A DNA stretch of 64,000 nt from Dyella humicola. Its GTDB lineage: Bacteria; Pseudomonadota; Gammaproteobacteria; Xanthomonadales; Rhodanobacteraceae. Location of the stretch: the NCBI RefSeq assembly GCF_026283945.1, contig NZ_JAPDPC010000001.1, positions 992,001 through 1,056,000 on the forward strand. Direction: 5' to 3'. Shown here piece after piece: positions 27,454-36,138 of this stretch. The number at the start of each line of letters is the position of its first letter. The first letter of the stretch is position 1. Under the pieces are notes generated by a model. That model did no database searches, was not told the DNA's origin, and worked only from the letters and a program-made list of their open reading frames with translations. The position numbers and the translations under genes were made by a program.

Positions 27454-28557
27454 TCAGCGGGTGGCCGATTCCAATACCGCCAATACTGCTTTCTCGTCCA
27501 CGCCGCCGATGATCTCGGCACGACCAACACCTCGCCAAAGAATCAAGCGCAAAGTGCCGGCGAGGTTCTTCTTGTCCAGCCGCATCAAGGCCAGCAGCTG
27601 GTCCGGATCCATGCCAGCCGGAATCGCGGTGGGCAGGCCGAGGGTGGTGAGCAGTTGGTGCAGACGAGTGGTGTCGACCGCCTCACTCATGCCTAGCCGC
27701 TCGGACAACTGTGCCGCCAGCAGCATGCCGATGGCGACGCCTTCGCCGTGCAGCAGCACGCTGTACTTGCCGGCCGTTTCCAGCGCGTGGCCAAACGTGT
27801 GGCCGAGATTGAGCAAGGCACGCTCACCCTGTTCGGTTTCGTCGCGCGCCACCACCCCGGCTTTGTAGGTCACCTTGCGCGCGATGGCTTCGATCAGCGG
27901 CGCCGGTTCGCGCGCATTGAGCGCGGCCGCGTGTTGCTCAAGCCAGGCGAAGAAAGCCGGGTCGCCGATCGCAGCGCCTTTCACGACCTCGGCGAGACCG
28001 GCGCGATATTCGCGGTCCGGCAGCGTGGCCAGCGTGCTGGTGTCGGCCACGACGGCGCGTGGTTGGTGGAAGGCGCCGACTAGGTTCTTGCCGGCGGGAA
28101 GGTTGACGCCCGTCTTGCCGCCCACCGAGGAGTCGACCATGGCGAGCAAGGTGGTTGGCATCTGGATAAAGTCGATGCCGCGCATCCAGCAGGCGGCGCT
28201 GAAGCCGGCCAGATCGCCCACCACGCCGCCACCCAGCGCGACCACGCAGGCGTCGCGCGTGGCGCCCAGCTGGGCCAGCGCTTCCAGAGCGCGGCCGACA
28301 TTCGCAAACGTCTTGTGGGCCTCGCCATCGTCAAGCTGGAACGATGACCAGCGCAGGCCATCCAGCCCTTCGGCCACGCGATCGAGATAGAGCGGCGCCA
28401 CCGTCGTGTTGCTGATCACCAGTGCATGTCGTCCGCGCAAGGCGGTCCGCCAGCGCGCGTGGTCGGCCAGCAGGCCCGGGCCTATCCAGACGGGATAACT
28501 GCGCGTGCCGAGCGCGACGTTGATGGTGCGAAGGTGGCTGTCGGTGTGTGTGGTCAT
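27454..28557 (-). CDS. aroB: 3-dehydroquinate synthase
   Basis: A 367-residue AroB, the NAD- and metal-dependent second step of the shikimate pathway. The NAD-binding [11 protein letters not shown] motif, [19 protein letters not shown], and the metal-binding H-T-F-G-H and L-H-G-E-G segments are present. The start at 28557 overlaps the aroK stop by four bases (ATGA), indicating translational coupling. A gap of about 150 bases leads to the WGR gene. Confidence 0.97.
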   Translation of the reverse strand: MTTHTDSHLRTINVALGTRSYPVWIGPGLLADHARWRTALRGRHALVISNTTVAPLYLDRVAEGLDGLRWSSFQLDDGEAHKTFANVGRALEALAQLGATRDACVVALGGGVVGDLAGFSAACWMRGIDFIQMPTTLLAMVDSSVGGKTGVNLPAGKNLVGAFHQPRAVVADTSTLATLPDREYRAGLAEVVKGAAIGDPAFFAWLEQHAAALNAREPAPLIEAIARKVTYKAGVVARDETEQGERALLNLGHTFGHALETAGKYSVLLHGEGVAIGMLLAAQLSERLGMSEAVDTTRLHQLLTTLGLPTAIPAGMDPDQLLALMRLDKKNLAGTLRLILWRGVGRAEIIGGVDEKAVLAVLESATR

Positions 28558-29093
28558 GCGGCGTGCTGGCGATGCCAGGATGGGTCGATCAAGAGGATGC
28601 TGCGCGCGCTGGCAGCGTGTACGTGCTCGTGTGCGCCTGGAATCACCAGGTCGGCAATTTCCTGATAGAGATGCGTGCGCTGTTGGGCCATGGCCTCCAG
28701 TCGCGTGGCGCGATCGCTGCCGGCGAGCAGGGGACGCTGGCGGTCCTGCGACAGGCGTTCCAGTTGCAGTTCGAGCGTGGCTTGCATCCACAGCACGTAA
28801 CCGCGCTCGGCCAGCAGGCGGCGGTTCGCCGGGTCCAGTACAGCACCCGCGCCCGTGGCCAGCAGTACGCCGCGCCGACGGCTGCACTCCTCGAGCAGCT
28901 GGCTTTCGCGCCGTCGGAAGCCGGCCTCGCCCTCGATCTCGAAGACGGTGCTCACCGGTACGCCACACTGGCGTTCGATTTCCTGGTCGAGATCGACGAA
29001 GCTCAGACCATAATGCTCGGCAAGCCGACGTCCAATGGACGTCTTGCCGGCGCCGGTCGGTCCGACGATAAACAGGTTGCACGATGGATTCAT
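28554..29093 (-). CDS. aroK: Shikimate kinase
   Basis: A 179-residue AroK, which phosphorylates shikimate using ATP. The P-loop reads [12 protein letters not shown], and the shikimate-binding D-L-D and F-R-R-R-E segments follow. The family's glycine triad reads G-A-G here, within A-T-G-A-G-A-V, where G-G-G is usual. The ATG at 29093 is preferred over a TTG two codons upstream. It forms an aroK-aroB operon, and no pilMNOPQ genes lie upstream in this window, unlike the common pseudomonad order. Confidence 0.94.
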   Translation of the reverse strand: MNPSCNLFIVGPTGAGKTSIGRRLAEHYGLSFVDLDQEIERQCGVPVSTVFEIEGEAGFRRRESQLLEECSRRRGVLLATGAGAVLDPANRRLLAERGYVLWMQATLELQLERLSQDRQRPLLAGSDRATRLEAMAQQRTHLYQEIADLVIPGAHEHVHAASARSILLIDPSWHRQHAA

Positions 29094-29142
29094 GCGCAAA
29101 TGCTAACAGGCGCGGGACCGCAAAGCCGGTCGCGCCAATGCG

Positions 29143-29991
29143 GTGGCACGCTTGAGCGGGCGCGTACTGATTGCCGGTTGCGGCGATGTCGGCCTGCGCG
29201 TGGCGAAGCTATTGCTGGCGCGTGGCGACCAGGTATGGGCCTTGCGCCGCCGTAGGTCCCTGCCTGATGGCAGCGGCATTCAATGGCTGCAGGGTGACCT
29301 TACCCAGCCGGAAACATTGCGCGACTTGCCCGATGGGATCACCCAGCTGGTCTACTTGCCGACGCCTGATGCGCGCGACCGGGCTGCTTATCACGCCGTC
29401 TTCGTGGATGGATTGCGCCATCTCCTGGCGGCGCTCGACGGCGACACGCTCGAGCGCGCGCTGTTCGTGTCATCCAGCGCCGTTTATGGCGAGCATGGCG
29501 ATGGATGGGTGGACGAGCACACGCCACCCGATCCGCCGGGCTTCAATGGCAAGGTGTTGCTGGAGGCCGAGCAATGGCTGGCGGCGCAGCCGGTGCCGTC
29601 GATCGTGTTGCGGCTTGCCGGCTTGTATGGCCCGGACCGCCTCGAACTCGTCGAGCGCCTGCGCGCCGGCGCGGTGCGTGTGCCGCGCAAGGTACCGCAC
29701 TGGGCCAATCGCATCCACGTTGACGATGCCGCGGCGGCCATTGTGCATCTCTTGAGCTTGCGTGAGCCGATGTCGCTCTACCTCGGTGTCGATGACACGC
29801 CGCTGCCACTTGCTGTGCTTTACGACCACCTCGCGCGAGTGGCCGGTGCGGCGCTTCCTGGCGAGGGTGCGGCACCGTCTGGCGTAGGCAGCAAGCGCCT
29901 CAGCAATGCGCGGCTGCGTTCCAGTGGTTTCGTACCCCAGTGGCCCGATGCACGCGACGGCTACGTTGCGCTGCTACGACATGCGGGTTAA
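29143..29991 (+). CDS. NAD(P)-dependent epimerase/reductase (YeeZ-like SDR)
   Basis: A 282-residue extended short-chain dehydrogenase/reductase. The dinucleotide motif is G-C-G-D-V-G near the N-terminus, and S-S-A-V-Y-G precedes the catalytic region. The usual Y-x-x-x-K reads G-K-V-L-L-E-A-E here, so the active tyrosine is missing and activity is uncertain, as in the atypical YeeZ group. It starts with GTG at 29143, divergent from aroK. Substrate unknown. Confidence 0.75.
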   Translation: MARLSGRVLIAGCGDVGLRVAKLLLARGDQVWALRRRRSLPDGSGIQWLQGDLTQPETLRDLPDGITQLVYLPTPDARDRAAYHAVFVDGLRHLLAALDGDTLERALFVSSSAVYGEHGDGWVDEHTPPDPPGFNGKVLLEAEQWLAAQPVPSIVLRLAGLYGPDRLELVERLRAGAVRVPRKVPHWANRIHVDDAAAAIVHLLSLREPMSLYLGVDDTPLPLAVLYDHLARVAGAALPGEGAAPSGVGSKRLSNARLRSSGFVPQWPDARDGYVALLRHAG

Positions 29992-30010
29992 TCACGGCCT
30001 GAAACGTGCG

Positions 30011-30060
30011 GTCATCCCAGCTTGACCAGAGATTCCGCTGTTAAGAGCCGCTGGGATGAC
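30011..30060. promoter_or_regulatory. Perfect 11-base inverted repeat upstream of ybjQ
   Basis: GTCATCCCAGC at 30011-30021 and GCTGGGATGAC at 30050-30060 form an exact inverted repeat with a 28-base loop. It lies between the epimerase stop and the ybjQ start. It may terminate the first gene, act in the ybjQ leader, or be a dispersed-repeat remnant. Confidence 0.5.
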
Positions 30061-30101
30061 GATCCGAATCGACACACCCTCAATTTCTGGAGAACAACTT
30101 C

Positions 30102-30446
30102 ATGCCCGGCAAGATCCAGCCCCACATGGTCAGCACCAGCCACGAACTGCCCGGCTATCGCATCGTTCGCCCGATGGGCATCGTGCGCGGCATCACCGTG
30201 CGTTCGCGCAGCGTCATCGGCAATCTCGGTGCTGCGCTGCAGACGCTGGTGGGTGGCAATATCTCGATCTATACGGAGTTGTGCGAACACGCCCGCGAAG
30301 AGGCGTTCGAGCTGATGCTGCGCCACGCTGCCGAGCATGGTGCCAACGCGGTGATCGCGATGCGTTACGACGCCAACGATGTGGCCGAGGGCGTCACCGA
30401 AGTGCTCGCCTATGGCACCGCCGTGATGGCGGAGCCATTAGGCTGA
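30102..30446 (+). CDS. YbjQ family protein (UPF0145, heavy-metal-binding domain)
   Basis: A 114-residue member of the YbjQ family. The L-P-G-Y-R-I-V, G-I-V-R-G-I-T-V-R-S-R and A-N-A-V-I-A-M-R-Y-D segments are typical. The family forms pentameric rings and is labelled heavy-metal binding, but its function is unproven. The ATG at 30102 has GGAG upstream. It converges with the kinase gene 14 bases away. Confidence 0.9.
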   Translation: MPGKIQPHMVSTSHELPGYRIVRPMGIVRGITVRSRSVIGNLGAALQTLVGGNISIYTELCEHAREEAFELMLRHAAEHGANAVIAMRYDANDVAEGVTEVLAYGTAVMAEPLG

Positions 30447-30459
30447 CGAGTGGTTACCG

Positions 30460-31290
30460 TCAACTGTGGTTGAGCGCGAGCACATGGCGATGGGCGTCGT
30501 ATTCCACCGAGGTATCGGCCAGCGCGGGCAGGGTGGTCAGGGCGTGCCGGCTCAGACGTTCGAAATGGGCGAGGAAGCGCAGCATCGTCTCGGCATCCAT
30601 GGCCAAGGGGGCATGGCGCGCCAGTAATTCCTCTTCCTGCTCGCTGCGCCACTTGCGCACCACTTCCCAGTTCGGCGCCTGCAGCACGATCAGGGCATCC
30701 AGCTTGCGCCATAGCGGCTGGTAGGCGCGCAGCTGCTTGTTGACCCAGTGGCGCCAGCGACCATCCGGGTCTTCGTCGCGCTCCAGGCTATTGACGGGTT
30801 CTTCCAGTGCGGCCTGAAGCTGCGGGCGCACTCCCAGCGCCCAGCCTTCCAGGACCACCAGCTTCGGCGGCCGGGTGACACGCGGCCAGCGCGAAGGTGT
30901 TACACGGGTGTCACGCCCCTTGTCGAAGCGGGGGTAGTCCACCGGCCATTTTTCCGATGCCTGGGGCAACGCGGCCAGCACCGACAGCAGCAGCTCGATC
31001 TCGTGCGTACCGGGCACGCCCCGGGTGCGCAGTAATGGGTGGATCTGCTGCGCCAGCACTTCCCGCTCGCTGCGCGAGTAGTAGAAATCATCCAGGGAGA
31101 GCACTTCGGTCGGCCAGCCGCGCGATTCCGCCTGGAGCTTCATTTCCCGGGCAAGCGTGCTCTTGCCGCTGCCCTGCAGGCCGGACAGGCCCAACAGGTA
31201 CGTGCGGCGGGCGCGGGCGATGCGACCGGCGTACTGGTCGAGCAGGTGTCCCGCCAGGGTCGAATTCTGCGTGCTAGCATCTGGTGACAT
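30460..31290 (-). CDS. D-glycerate 3-kinase-like P-loop kinase
   Basis: A 276-residue kinase of the glycerate kinase/YggC/Tda10 type within the phosphoribulokinase-uridine kinase fold. The Walker A is G-L-Q-G-S-G-K-S-T-L, followed by S-L-D-D-F-Y-Y and P-G-T-H-E. The W-A-L-G-V-R motif is typical of glycerate kinases. The substrate is inferred by family resemblance. The start at 31290 was chosen over an extension of nine codons. It is divergent from pdxH with about 40 bases between starts. Confidence 0.8.
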   Translation of the reverse strand: MSPDASTQNSTLAGHLLDQYAGRIARARRTYLLGLSGLQGSGKSTLAREMKLQAESRGWPTEVLSLDDFYYSRSEREVLAQQIHPLLRTRGVPGTHEIELLLSVLAALPQASEKWPVDYPRFDKGRDTRVTPSRWPRVTRPPKLVVLEGWALGVRPQLQAALEEPVNSLERDEDPDGRWRHWVNKQLRAYQPLWRKLDALIVLQAPNWEVVRKWRSEQEEELLARHAPLAMDAETMLRFLAHFERLSRHALTTLPALADTSVEYDAHRHVLALNHS

Positions 31291-31330
31291 TCGGCCATGA
31301 TGGCGCGCTGCGGCCACGATTCAAGACCCC

Positions 31331-31918
31331 ATGTTGAAACCAGAGATTCTTGACACCTTCCTGCAACTGTTGGACGAGGCCGCGGCGGGAGGCGATCCCG
31401 AGCCTACGGCCATGAATTTGGCGACGGTCGATGCGGCCGGGCGGGTGAGTTCGCGCATCGTGCTGCTCAAGGGGGCCGACGAGCGCGGTTTCCGCTTCTA
31501 TACCAACTACGAGAGCGACAAGGGCAGCCAGCTCGATGCGCATGCCCAGGTGGCCCTGTGCTTCCATTGGAAGCAGCTGCGGGAGGTGGTGCAGGTTCGC
31601 GTCGAAGGCGTGGCGCGCAAGCTGCTGGCGGAGGAGTCGGATGCCTATTTCGCCTCCCGCCCGCGGGCCAGTCAGCTCGGCGCCTGGGCCTCGCTGCAGT
31701 CGCAGACCTTGCCCGATCGCGACACCTTCGAGCAGCGCTTCAAGCGCTACGAGCATGAATTCGAAGGCCGCGACGTGCCCCGTCCCCCGCATTGGGGCGG
31801 CTACGTGGTGGAACCGGACATGGTGGAATTCTGGTACGGCGCGGAGTTCCGGCTGCACGACCGCGTGCGCTGGAGTCGCCATGGCCAGACCTGGACGCAT
31901 CGTCTGCTCTATCCTTGA
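31331..31918 (+). CDS. pdxH: Pyridoxine/pyridoxamine 5'-phosphate oxidase
   Basis: A 195-residue FMN enzyme making pyridoxal 5'-phosphate. The A-M-N-L-A-T-V-D segment, S-S-R-I-V-L-L-K-G and the F-Y-T-N-Y-E-S-x-K-G FMN loop are present, along with S-R-P-R-A-S-Q-L-G-A-W-A-S and a C-terminal R-L-L-Y-P. It is slightly shorter at the N-terminus than the E. coli protein (218), as in other xanthomonads. It heads a run of three plus-strand genes. Confidence 0.94.
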   Translation: MLKPEILDTFLQLLDEAAAGGDPEPTAMNLATVDAAGRVSSRIVLLKGADERGFRFYTNYESDKGSQLDAHAQVALCFHWKQLREVVQVRVEGVARKLLAEESDAYFASRPRASQLGAWASLQSQTLPDRDTFEQRFKRYEHEFEGRDVPRPPHWGGYVVEPDMVEFWYGAEFRLHDRVRWSRHGQTWTHRLLYP

Positions 31919-31950
31919 GCGTACCTACCAGCCATTCGGAGGCATGAAGC

Positions 31951-32388
31951 ATGCGCGCAGCGCCCGCTGACCACGTTGCCCAGAATGGCTTTGTCGTGCA
32001 CTCGCGCGGCCGCGGCTTCACCGAGATCACCGACAGGATTGGTGACGTGGTGACCGCCAGTGGCGTGCACACGGGCGTTGCCAACATCTTCAGCCTGCAC
32101 ACCAGCTGCTCGTTATTGATCAGCGAGAACGCCGACCCGACCGTACGCGATGATCTGGAACGCTGGCTGGCGCGCGCCGTGCCCGATGGCGACGCCATCT
32201 TCCGGCACGATGAGGAAGGGCCGGACGATATGCCGGCCCACGTGCGCGCCATCCTCACCGGTGTCAGCCTGGTGGTGCCGGTGCATGCGGGCAAGTTGCA
32301 GCTGGGTATGTGGCAGGGCATCTATCTTTGGGAACACCGGCTTGATCCGCATCAGCGCAAGATCACGGTGACCGTGCTGGGACATTGA
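31951..32388 (+). CDS. yjbQ: YjbQ family protein (UPF0047)
   Basis: A 145-residue YjbQ-family protein with the segments H-T-S-C-S-L-L-I-S-E-N-A-D-P and L-G-M-W-Q-G-I-Y-L-W-E-H-R. The conserved histidines point to metal binding. Members are annotated as secondary thiamine-phosphate synthases on the basis of weak complementation in E. coli; the physiological function is unclear. It lies between pdxH and the BtuF-like gene. Confidence 0.9.
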   Translation: MRAAPADHVAQNGFVVHSRGRGFTEITDRIGDVVTASGVHTGVANIFSLHTSCSLLISENADPTVRDDLERWLARAVPDGDAIFRHDEEGPDDMPAHVRAILTGVSLVVPVHAGKLQLGMWQGIYLWEHRLDPHQRKITVTVLGH

Positions 32389-32392
32389 ACGC

Positions 32393-33229
32393 GTGATTGA
32401 ACATGGCAGCAACGGCCTGGGCATGGCCGATCATTACCCTCAGCGCATCGTCTGCATGACCGAAGAGCCGACCGAGGTGCTTTATGCACTCGGTGAGGAA
32501 CACCGCATCGTCGGCATTTCCGGCTTCACCGTGCGACCGCCGCGGGCGCGCAAGGAGAAGCCGAAGGTCTCGGCCTTCACCAGCGCCAAGATCAGCGAGA
32601 TCCTCAAGCTGGAACCGGATCTGGCGATCGGCTTCTCCGACATCCAGGCCGATATCGCGCGCGACCTGGTCAAGGCCGGTGTGGAAGTGTGGATCAGCAA
32701 CCACCGCAGCGTAGACGGCATCCTTGCGTATATCCGACGTCTTGGTGCGATGGTGGGCGCGACCGACAAGGCCGACGCCTATGCGCGGCAGGCGGAACGC
32801 CATATCGAGGCGATCCGTACGGCGGCGGCGCAGTTCAAGCGTCGGCCGCGGGTGTATTTCGAGGAATGGGACGATCCGCTAATTACCGGCATCCGCTGGG
32901 TGGCCGAGCTGATTCGCATCGCGGGCGGCGACGATGTGTTTCCGCAGATGGCGGGCGAGTCGCTGGCCAAGCATCGCATCCTGGGAGATCAGGGCGAGGT
33001 CGTGCGGCAGGCACCGGACATCATTCTTGGCTCGTGGTGCGGCAAACGTTTTCGTCCCGAGCGTGTCGCTGCGCGCGATGGCTGGGATGCGATTCCGGCC
33101 GTTCGCCATGGAGACATTTATGAGATCAAGTCACCGATCATTCTGCAGCCGGGGCCGGCGGCGTTGTTTGATGGATTGAGCGCCATGCATAAGATTTTTG
33201 CGGATTGGGTGAAGCGGCAGGAAGGATAG
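32393..33229 (+). CDS. BtuF/FecB-type cobalamin-binding-like protein without signal peptide
   Basis: A 278-residue protein with the fold of vitamin B12 and siderophore binding proteins. It has P-Q-R-I-V-C-M-T-E-E-P-T-E-V-L near the start, L-E-P-D-L-A-I in the first lobe, and I-A-G-G-D-D-V-F in the second. Unlike BtuF it has no hydrophobic signal sequence or lipobox with either start (GTG 32393 or ATG 32423), so it appears cytoplasmic. No ABC permease or ATPase gene is near. The ligand is unknown. Confidence 0.78.
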   Translation: MIEHGSNGLGMADHYPQRIVCMTEEPTEVLYALGEEHRIVGISGFTVRPPRARKEKPKVSAFTSAKISEILKLEPDLAIGFSDIQADIARDLVKAGVEVWISNHRSVDGILAYIRRLGAMVGATDKADAYARQAERHIEAIRTAAAQFKRRPRVYFEEWDDPLITGIRWVAELIRIAGGDDVFPQMAGESLAKHRILGDQGEVVRQAPDIILGSWCGKRFRPERVAARDGWDAIPAVRHGDIYEIKSPIILQPGPAALFDGLSAMHKIFADWVKRQEG

Positions 33230-33230
33230 C

Positions 33231-33390
33231 TTCCTCTCCCCTTCGGGGAGAGGATTGAGGTGAGCCCCGAAAAGGGGGTAAAGGGCGGGTGCTCGCGATA
33301 TGGCTGAAAAGAACCTGCTCCGATTAGGAACACTCGCAAGATTGACCCCTCACCCCAGCCCTCTCCCCAAGGGGAGAGGGAGCAAAGCGG
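33231..33390. repeat. Hairpin repeat between the convergent BtuF-like and M13 peptidase genes
   Basis: A left hairpin (CCTCTCCCC, TTC, GGGGAGAGG), a core with GGGCGGGTGCTCGCG and CAAGATTGACCCCTCACCCC, and a right hairpin (CCTCTCCCC, AA, GGGGAGAGG). The order and orientation match 22790-22937. It fills the gap between the two stop codons. Confidence 0.8.
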
Positions 33391-33394
33391 GACG

Positions 33395-35485
33395 TCACCA
33401 GATACGAACGCGCTGCGCTTCCGGTCGCCACATCGGTTGCCCCTGCTTTACATCGAACGCTTCGTAGAATTCCGGGATATTCGACAGCGGGCCGTTGACG
33501 CGCCACTTGGCTGGCGCATGTACGTCGCTCAGTAGCGATCGGCGCAGCAATTCCTCGCGTTCCTGCGACATCCACGCCAGCGCATAGCCGAGGAAGTAGC
33601 GTTGCAGCGGGGTATAGCCGCCGATCTTCTCGCCCTTCTTGAATTGCTCGGTCTTCTTGAACGCATCGAGGCCGATCAAAAGGCCGCCGAAATCGGCGAT
33701 GTTCTCACCCAGGCTGGCCTCGCCGTTGATATGCAGGCCGGGCAGCGGTTCGTAGGCGTTGAACTGCTTCACCATGACGGTGGCGCGTTGGTTGAAGCGC
33801 TCTGCATCCTGCTTGGTCCACCAATCTTTCAGATTACCGGCAGCGTCGAACTGGCGACCCTGGTCGTCGAAGCCGTGGGTGATTTCATGCCCGATGGTCG
33901 AAGCGGCCGCATAGCCATAGACCACCGCATCATCGATCTGGTTGTCGAGAAAGCCCGGGATGATGAAGATCGCCGCAGGCAGCACGATCTCGTTGTTGGA
34001 CGGGTTGTAGTAGGCGTTATAGGTTTGCGGGTGCATCTCCCACTCGGCGCGGTCGACCGGCTTGCCATACTTCGACAGCATGTCGTTGAACGTCCAGCGA
34101 CTGGCGTTCATCATATTCTGCGCATACGACTCGCGACCGATGCTGAGCGCGGAATAGTCTTTCCATTTGTCCGGATAGCCGACCTTCTTGGTCACCGCTG
34201 CCAGCTTTTCGTGCGCCTTGGCCTTGGTCGCGGGACTCATCCAGTCGAGCTGGTCGATGCGCTCGCCGTAGGTCGTGCGAATAGCCTCCACCATGGCGCG
34301 GTAGCGCTGCTTGGTGGCCTCAGGAAAATAGTCCCTTACATAGATGCGGCCCAGGATCATGCCCAGGGCCGTGTCCTGCGCATTGAGCGCACGCTTCCAG
34401 CGCGGCTTTTGCTCCTGCTGCCCCGACAGCACGCGACTGTAGAAATCGAAATGCTCGTTATCGAGGTCCTGGCTCAGGTAGGGCGCATACGTATCAGCCA
34501 GATGCACGCGCAAGTAGTCACGCAGTACCGGCACCGGCGTCTTCCCCAGCAAGGCCTGCAGTCCACCGAAGAATTCAGGCTGCCCGACGATGAGCGTTTC
34601 CGGCGACAGCTTCCACGCCTTCAGGCGCTCAGTCCAGGCGATGGACGGCGTGAGTTTGCCGGTGAAGTCGGCGGGCGCCATCTTGTGGTAGTTCTTTTCG
34701 GGGTCGCGCAGATCGGCCAGTGGACGCGACACCTTGGCCAGCGCGGTTTCGAACGCCATCACCTCGGTCGCGCTTTTGCGCGCCGCGGCATCCTCGGCGC
34801 CGAGCAGGCGGAATATGCGGTGCAGGTGCTCCACATAGGCGGCGCGTGCCTTGGCGACACCCGGTTCTTTGTTGAAGTAGTAATCGCGCTCTGGCAGGCC
34901 CAGGCCACCCTGGCCCAGATGCACGGCCATCACATCGCTCTTCTTCTCATCCTGCGACACGCCGACATCGAAGAAGGCGTCGACGCCCAGCGGTTGCAGC
35001 GCGAAGCCTTCGTCCAGTGCAGAGTTCAGGTCATGCACCGCATCGATGCGTGCGAATTCGGCCTTGAGCGGGCTGAGGCCGAGCTTGTCGGCCAGGGCCT
35101 GGTCCATCGCCGTGGTCCAGAAGTCGCCCACCTTTTGCTCATCGCTGCCCATCGCAGCGTTCTTTTGCGCGGCCGCGGTTTCGCTGATCTTGCGCAGCTT
35201 GGCGTAGAGCTCGTCCTGCACGACCTGGCCGATGCCCCACATCGATTCCTGTGCCGGGATCGGGTTGCTCTTCAACCATGCGCCGTTGGCGAACGCGAAA
35301 AAGTCATCGCCAGGGTTGACCGATGCGTCGATATTCGACGCTACCACGTCCCGTTTTGCCGCTGCTGGGGCTGAAGGCGCCGTCGCTTTGGGCGCTGTGT
35401 CGGCGGCCTGTGCGCAGGGTAGCCAGGCGGCGGCCATGCTCAGGGCGAGGGCGCACAGGCGGAGGGAATGCGAAGTCACTTTCAT
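33395..35485 (-). CDS. M13 family metallopeptidase (PepO/neprilysin-like)
   Basis: A 696-residue exported zinc peptidase. A signal peptide (about 1-27, ending A-Q-A) is followed by the large M13 N-terminal domain and the catalytic domain. The zinc motif H-E-I-T-H lies in I-G-H-E-I-T-H-G-F-D-D-Q-G, and the third ligand is in G-E-N-I-A-D-F-G-G. N-A-Y-Y-N-P-S-N-N-E-I is the substrate-binding motif of the family. It would degrade oligopeptides in the periplasm or outside the cell. It is a single gene, convergent with the BtuF-like gene. Confidence 0.94.
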   Translation of the reverse strand: MKVTSHSLRLCALALSMAAAWLPCAQAADTAPKATAPSAPAAAKRDVVASNIDASVNPGDDFFAFANGAWLKSNPIPAQESMWGIGQVVQDELYAKLRKISETAAAQKNAAMGSDEQKVGDFWTTAMDQALADKLGLSPLKAEFARIDAVHDLNSALDEGFALQPLGVDAFFDVGVSQDEKKSDVMAVHLGQGGLGLPERDYYFNKEPGVAKARAAYVEHLHRIFRLLGAEDAAARKSATEVMAFETALAKVSRPLADLRDPEKNYHKMAPADFTGKLTPSIAWTERLKAWKLSPETLIVGQPEFFGGLQALLGKTPVPVLRDYLRVHLADTYAPYLSQDLDNEHFDFYSRVLSGQQEQKPRWKRALNAQDTALGMILGRIYVRDYFPEATKQRYRAMVEAIRTTYGERIDQLDWMSPATKAKAHEKLAAVTKKVGYPDKWKDYSALSIGRESYAQNMMNASRWTFNDMLSKYGKPVDRAEWEMHPQTYNAYYNPSNNEIVLPAAIFIIPGFLDNQIDDAVVYGYAAASTIGHEITHGFDDQGRQFDAAGNLKDWWTKQDAERFNQRATVMVKQFNAYEPLPGLHINGEASLGENIADFGGLLIGLDAFKKTEQFKKGEKIGGYTPLQRYFLGYALAWMSQEREELLRRSLLSDVHAPAKWRVNGPLSNIPEFYEAFDVKQGQPMWRPEAQRVRIW

Positions 35486-35562
35486 GATGGGCCTTCCGTA
35501 TCAGAGAGGAGCAAGGCCGCGCTGCCATCGACGCGGCCAAGAGACATTGGAATCGAGAGCGC

Positions 35563-36138
35563 TTAGAGCCCGAGAGCCAGTCGGCCGCCGAAGTCGGCCA
35601 GTGGCGATACCAGCAGCAGACGCGCCAGGATCAGCACGATCATCACGGCCCAGGGGGCGAAGTCGAGGCCACCCGCCACCAGCTTGCCGCGCAGTGGGCG
35701 CAGCAGCGGATCGACCAAGCTGCCGGCCAATCGATATACCGGGTGGTAATGCTCGACCTGGAACAGGCTCATCAGCGACCAGATGAAGATCAGCACCACG
35801 TAGAACATCAGGATGAAGTCGAGCGTATCGGCGACCGACAGCAGCACCAGGCCAAGCACATGCGGGAACGCGCCGAGCAGCGCAAACAGCAGCACGCGCT
35901 TGAGCAACATCAACAGCCAGATCAGCAGCAGGGCGGCAATATTGATTCGGCGCCAGTTCGGCACCAGCTTGCGGATCGGCGCCAGGATGGGATTGGTGGT
36001 GCGGTAGACGAATTGGCTCAGCGGATTGTGGAAGTCCGCGCGACTGGCTTCGGCCAGCAGGCGCAGGGCGAACAAGGCTGCGGCGGCGCCAAAAGCGAGT
36101 TCGAGCAGGAAGGAAAGGGCGTTGACGAGATAACTCAC
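35563..36138 (-). CDS. YggT family membrane protein
   Basis: A 191-residue inner membrane protein with two YggT repeats, each with P-I-R-K-L or P-L-R-G-K-L beside its membrane helices. YggT proteins are linked to cell division, osmotic stress and membrane organisation; no biochemical function is proven. It starts with GTG at 36138, overlapping the proC stop (GTGA), so the two are translationally coupled. Confidence 0.88.
   Translation of the reverse strand: MSYLVNALSFLLELAFGAAAALFALRLLAEASRADFHNPLSQFVYRTTNPILAPIRKLVPNWRRINIAALLLIWLLMLLKRVLLFALLGAFPHVLGLVLLSVADTLDFILMFYVVLIFIWSLMSLFQVEHYHPVYRLAGSLVDPLLRPLRGKLVAGGLDFAPWAVMIVLILARLLLVSPLADFGGRLALGL

Noticed and set aside
33602-35374. 590-residue open frame opposite the M13 peptidase
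   Set aside because: Antisense shadow; the M13 peptidase on the other strand has intact signal peptide and zinc motifs.
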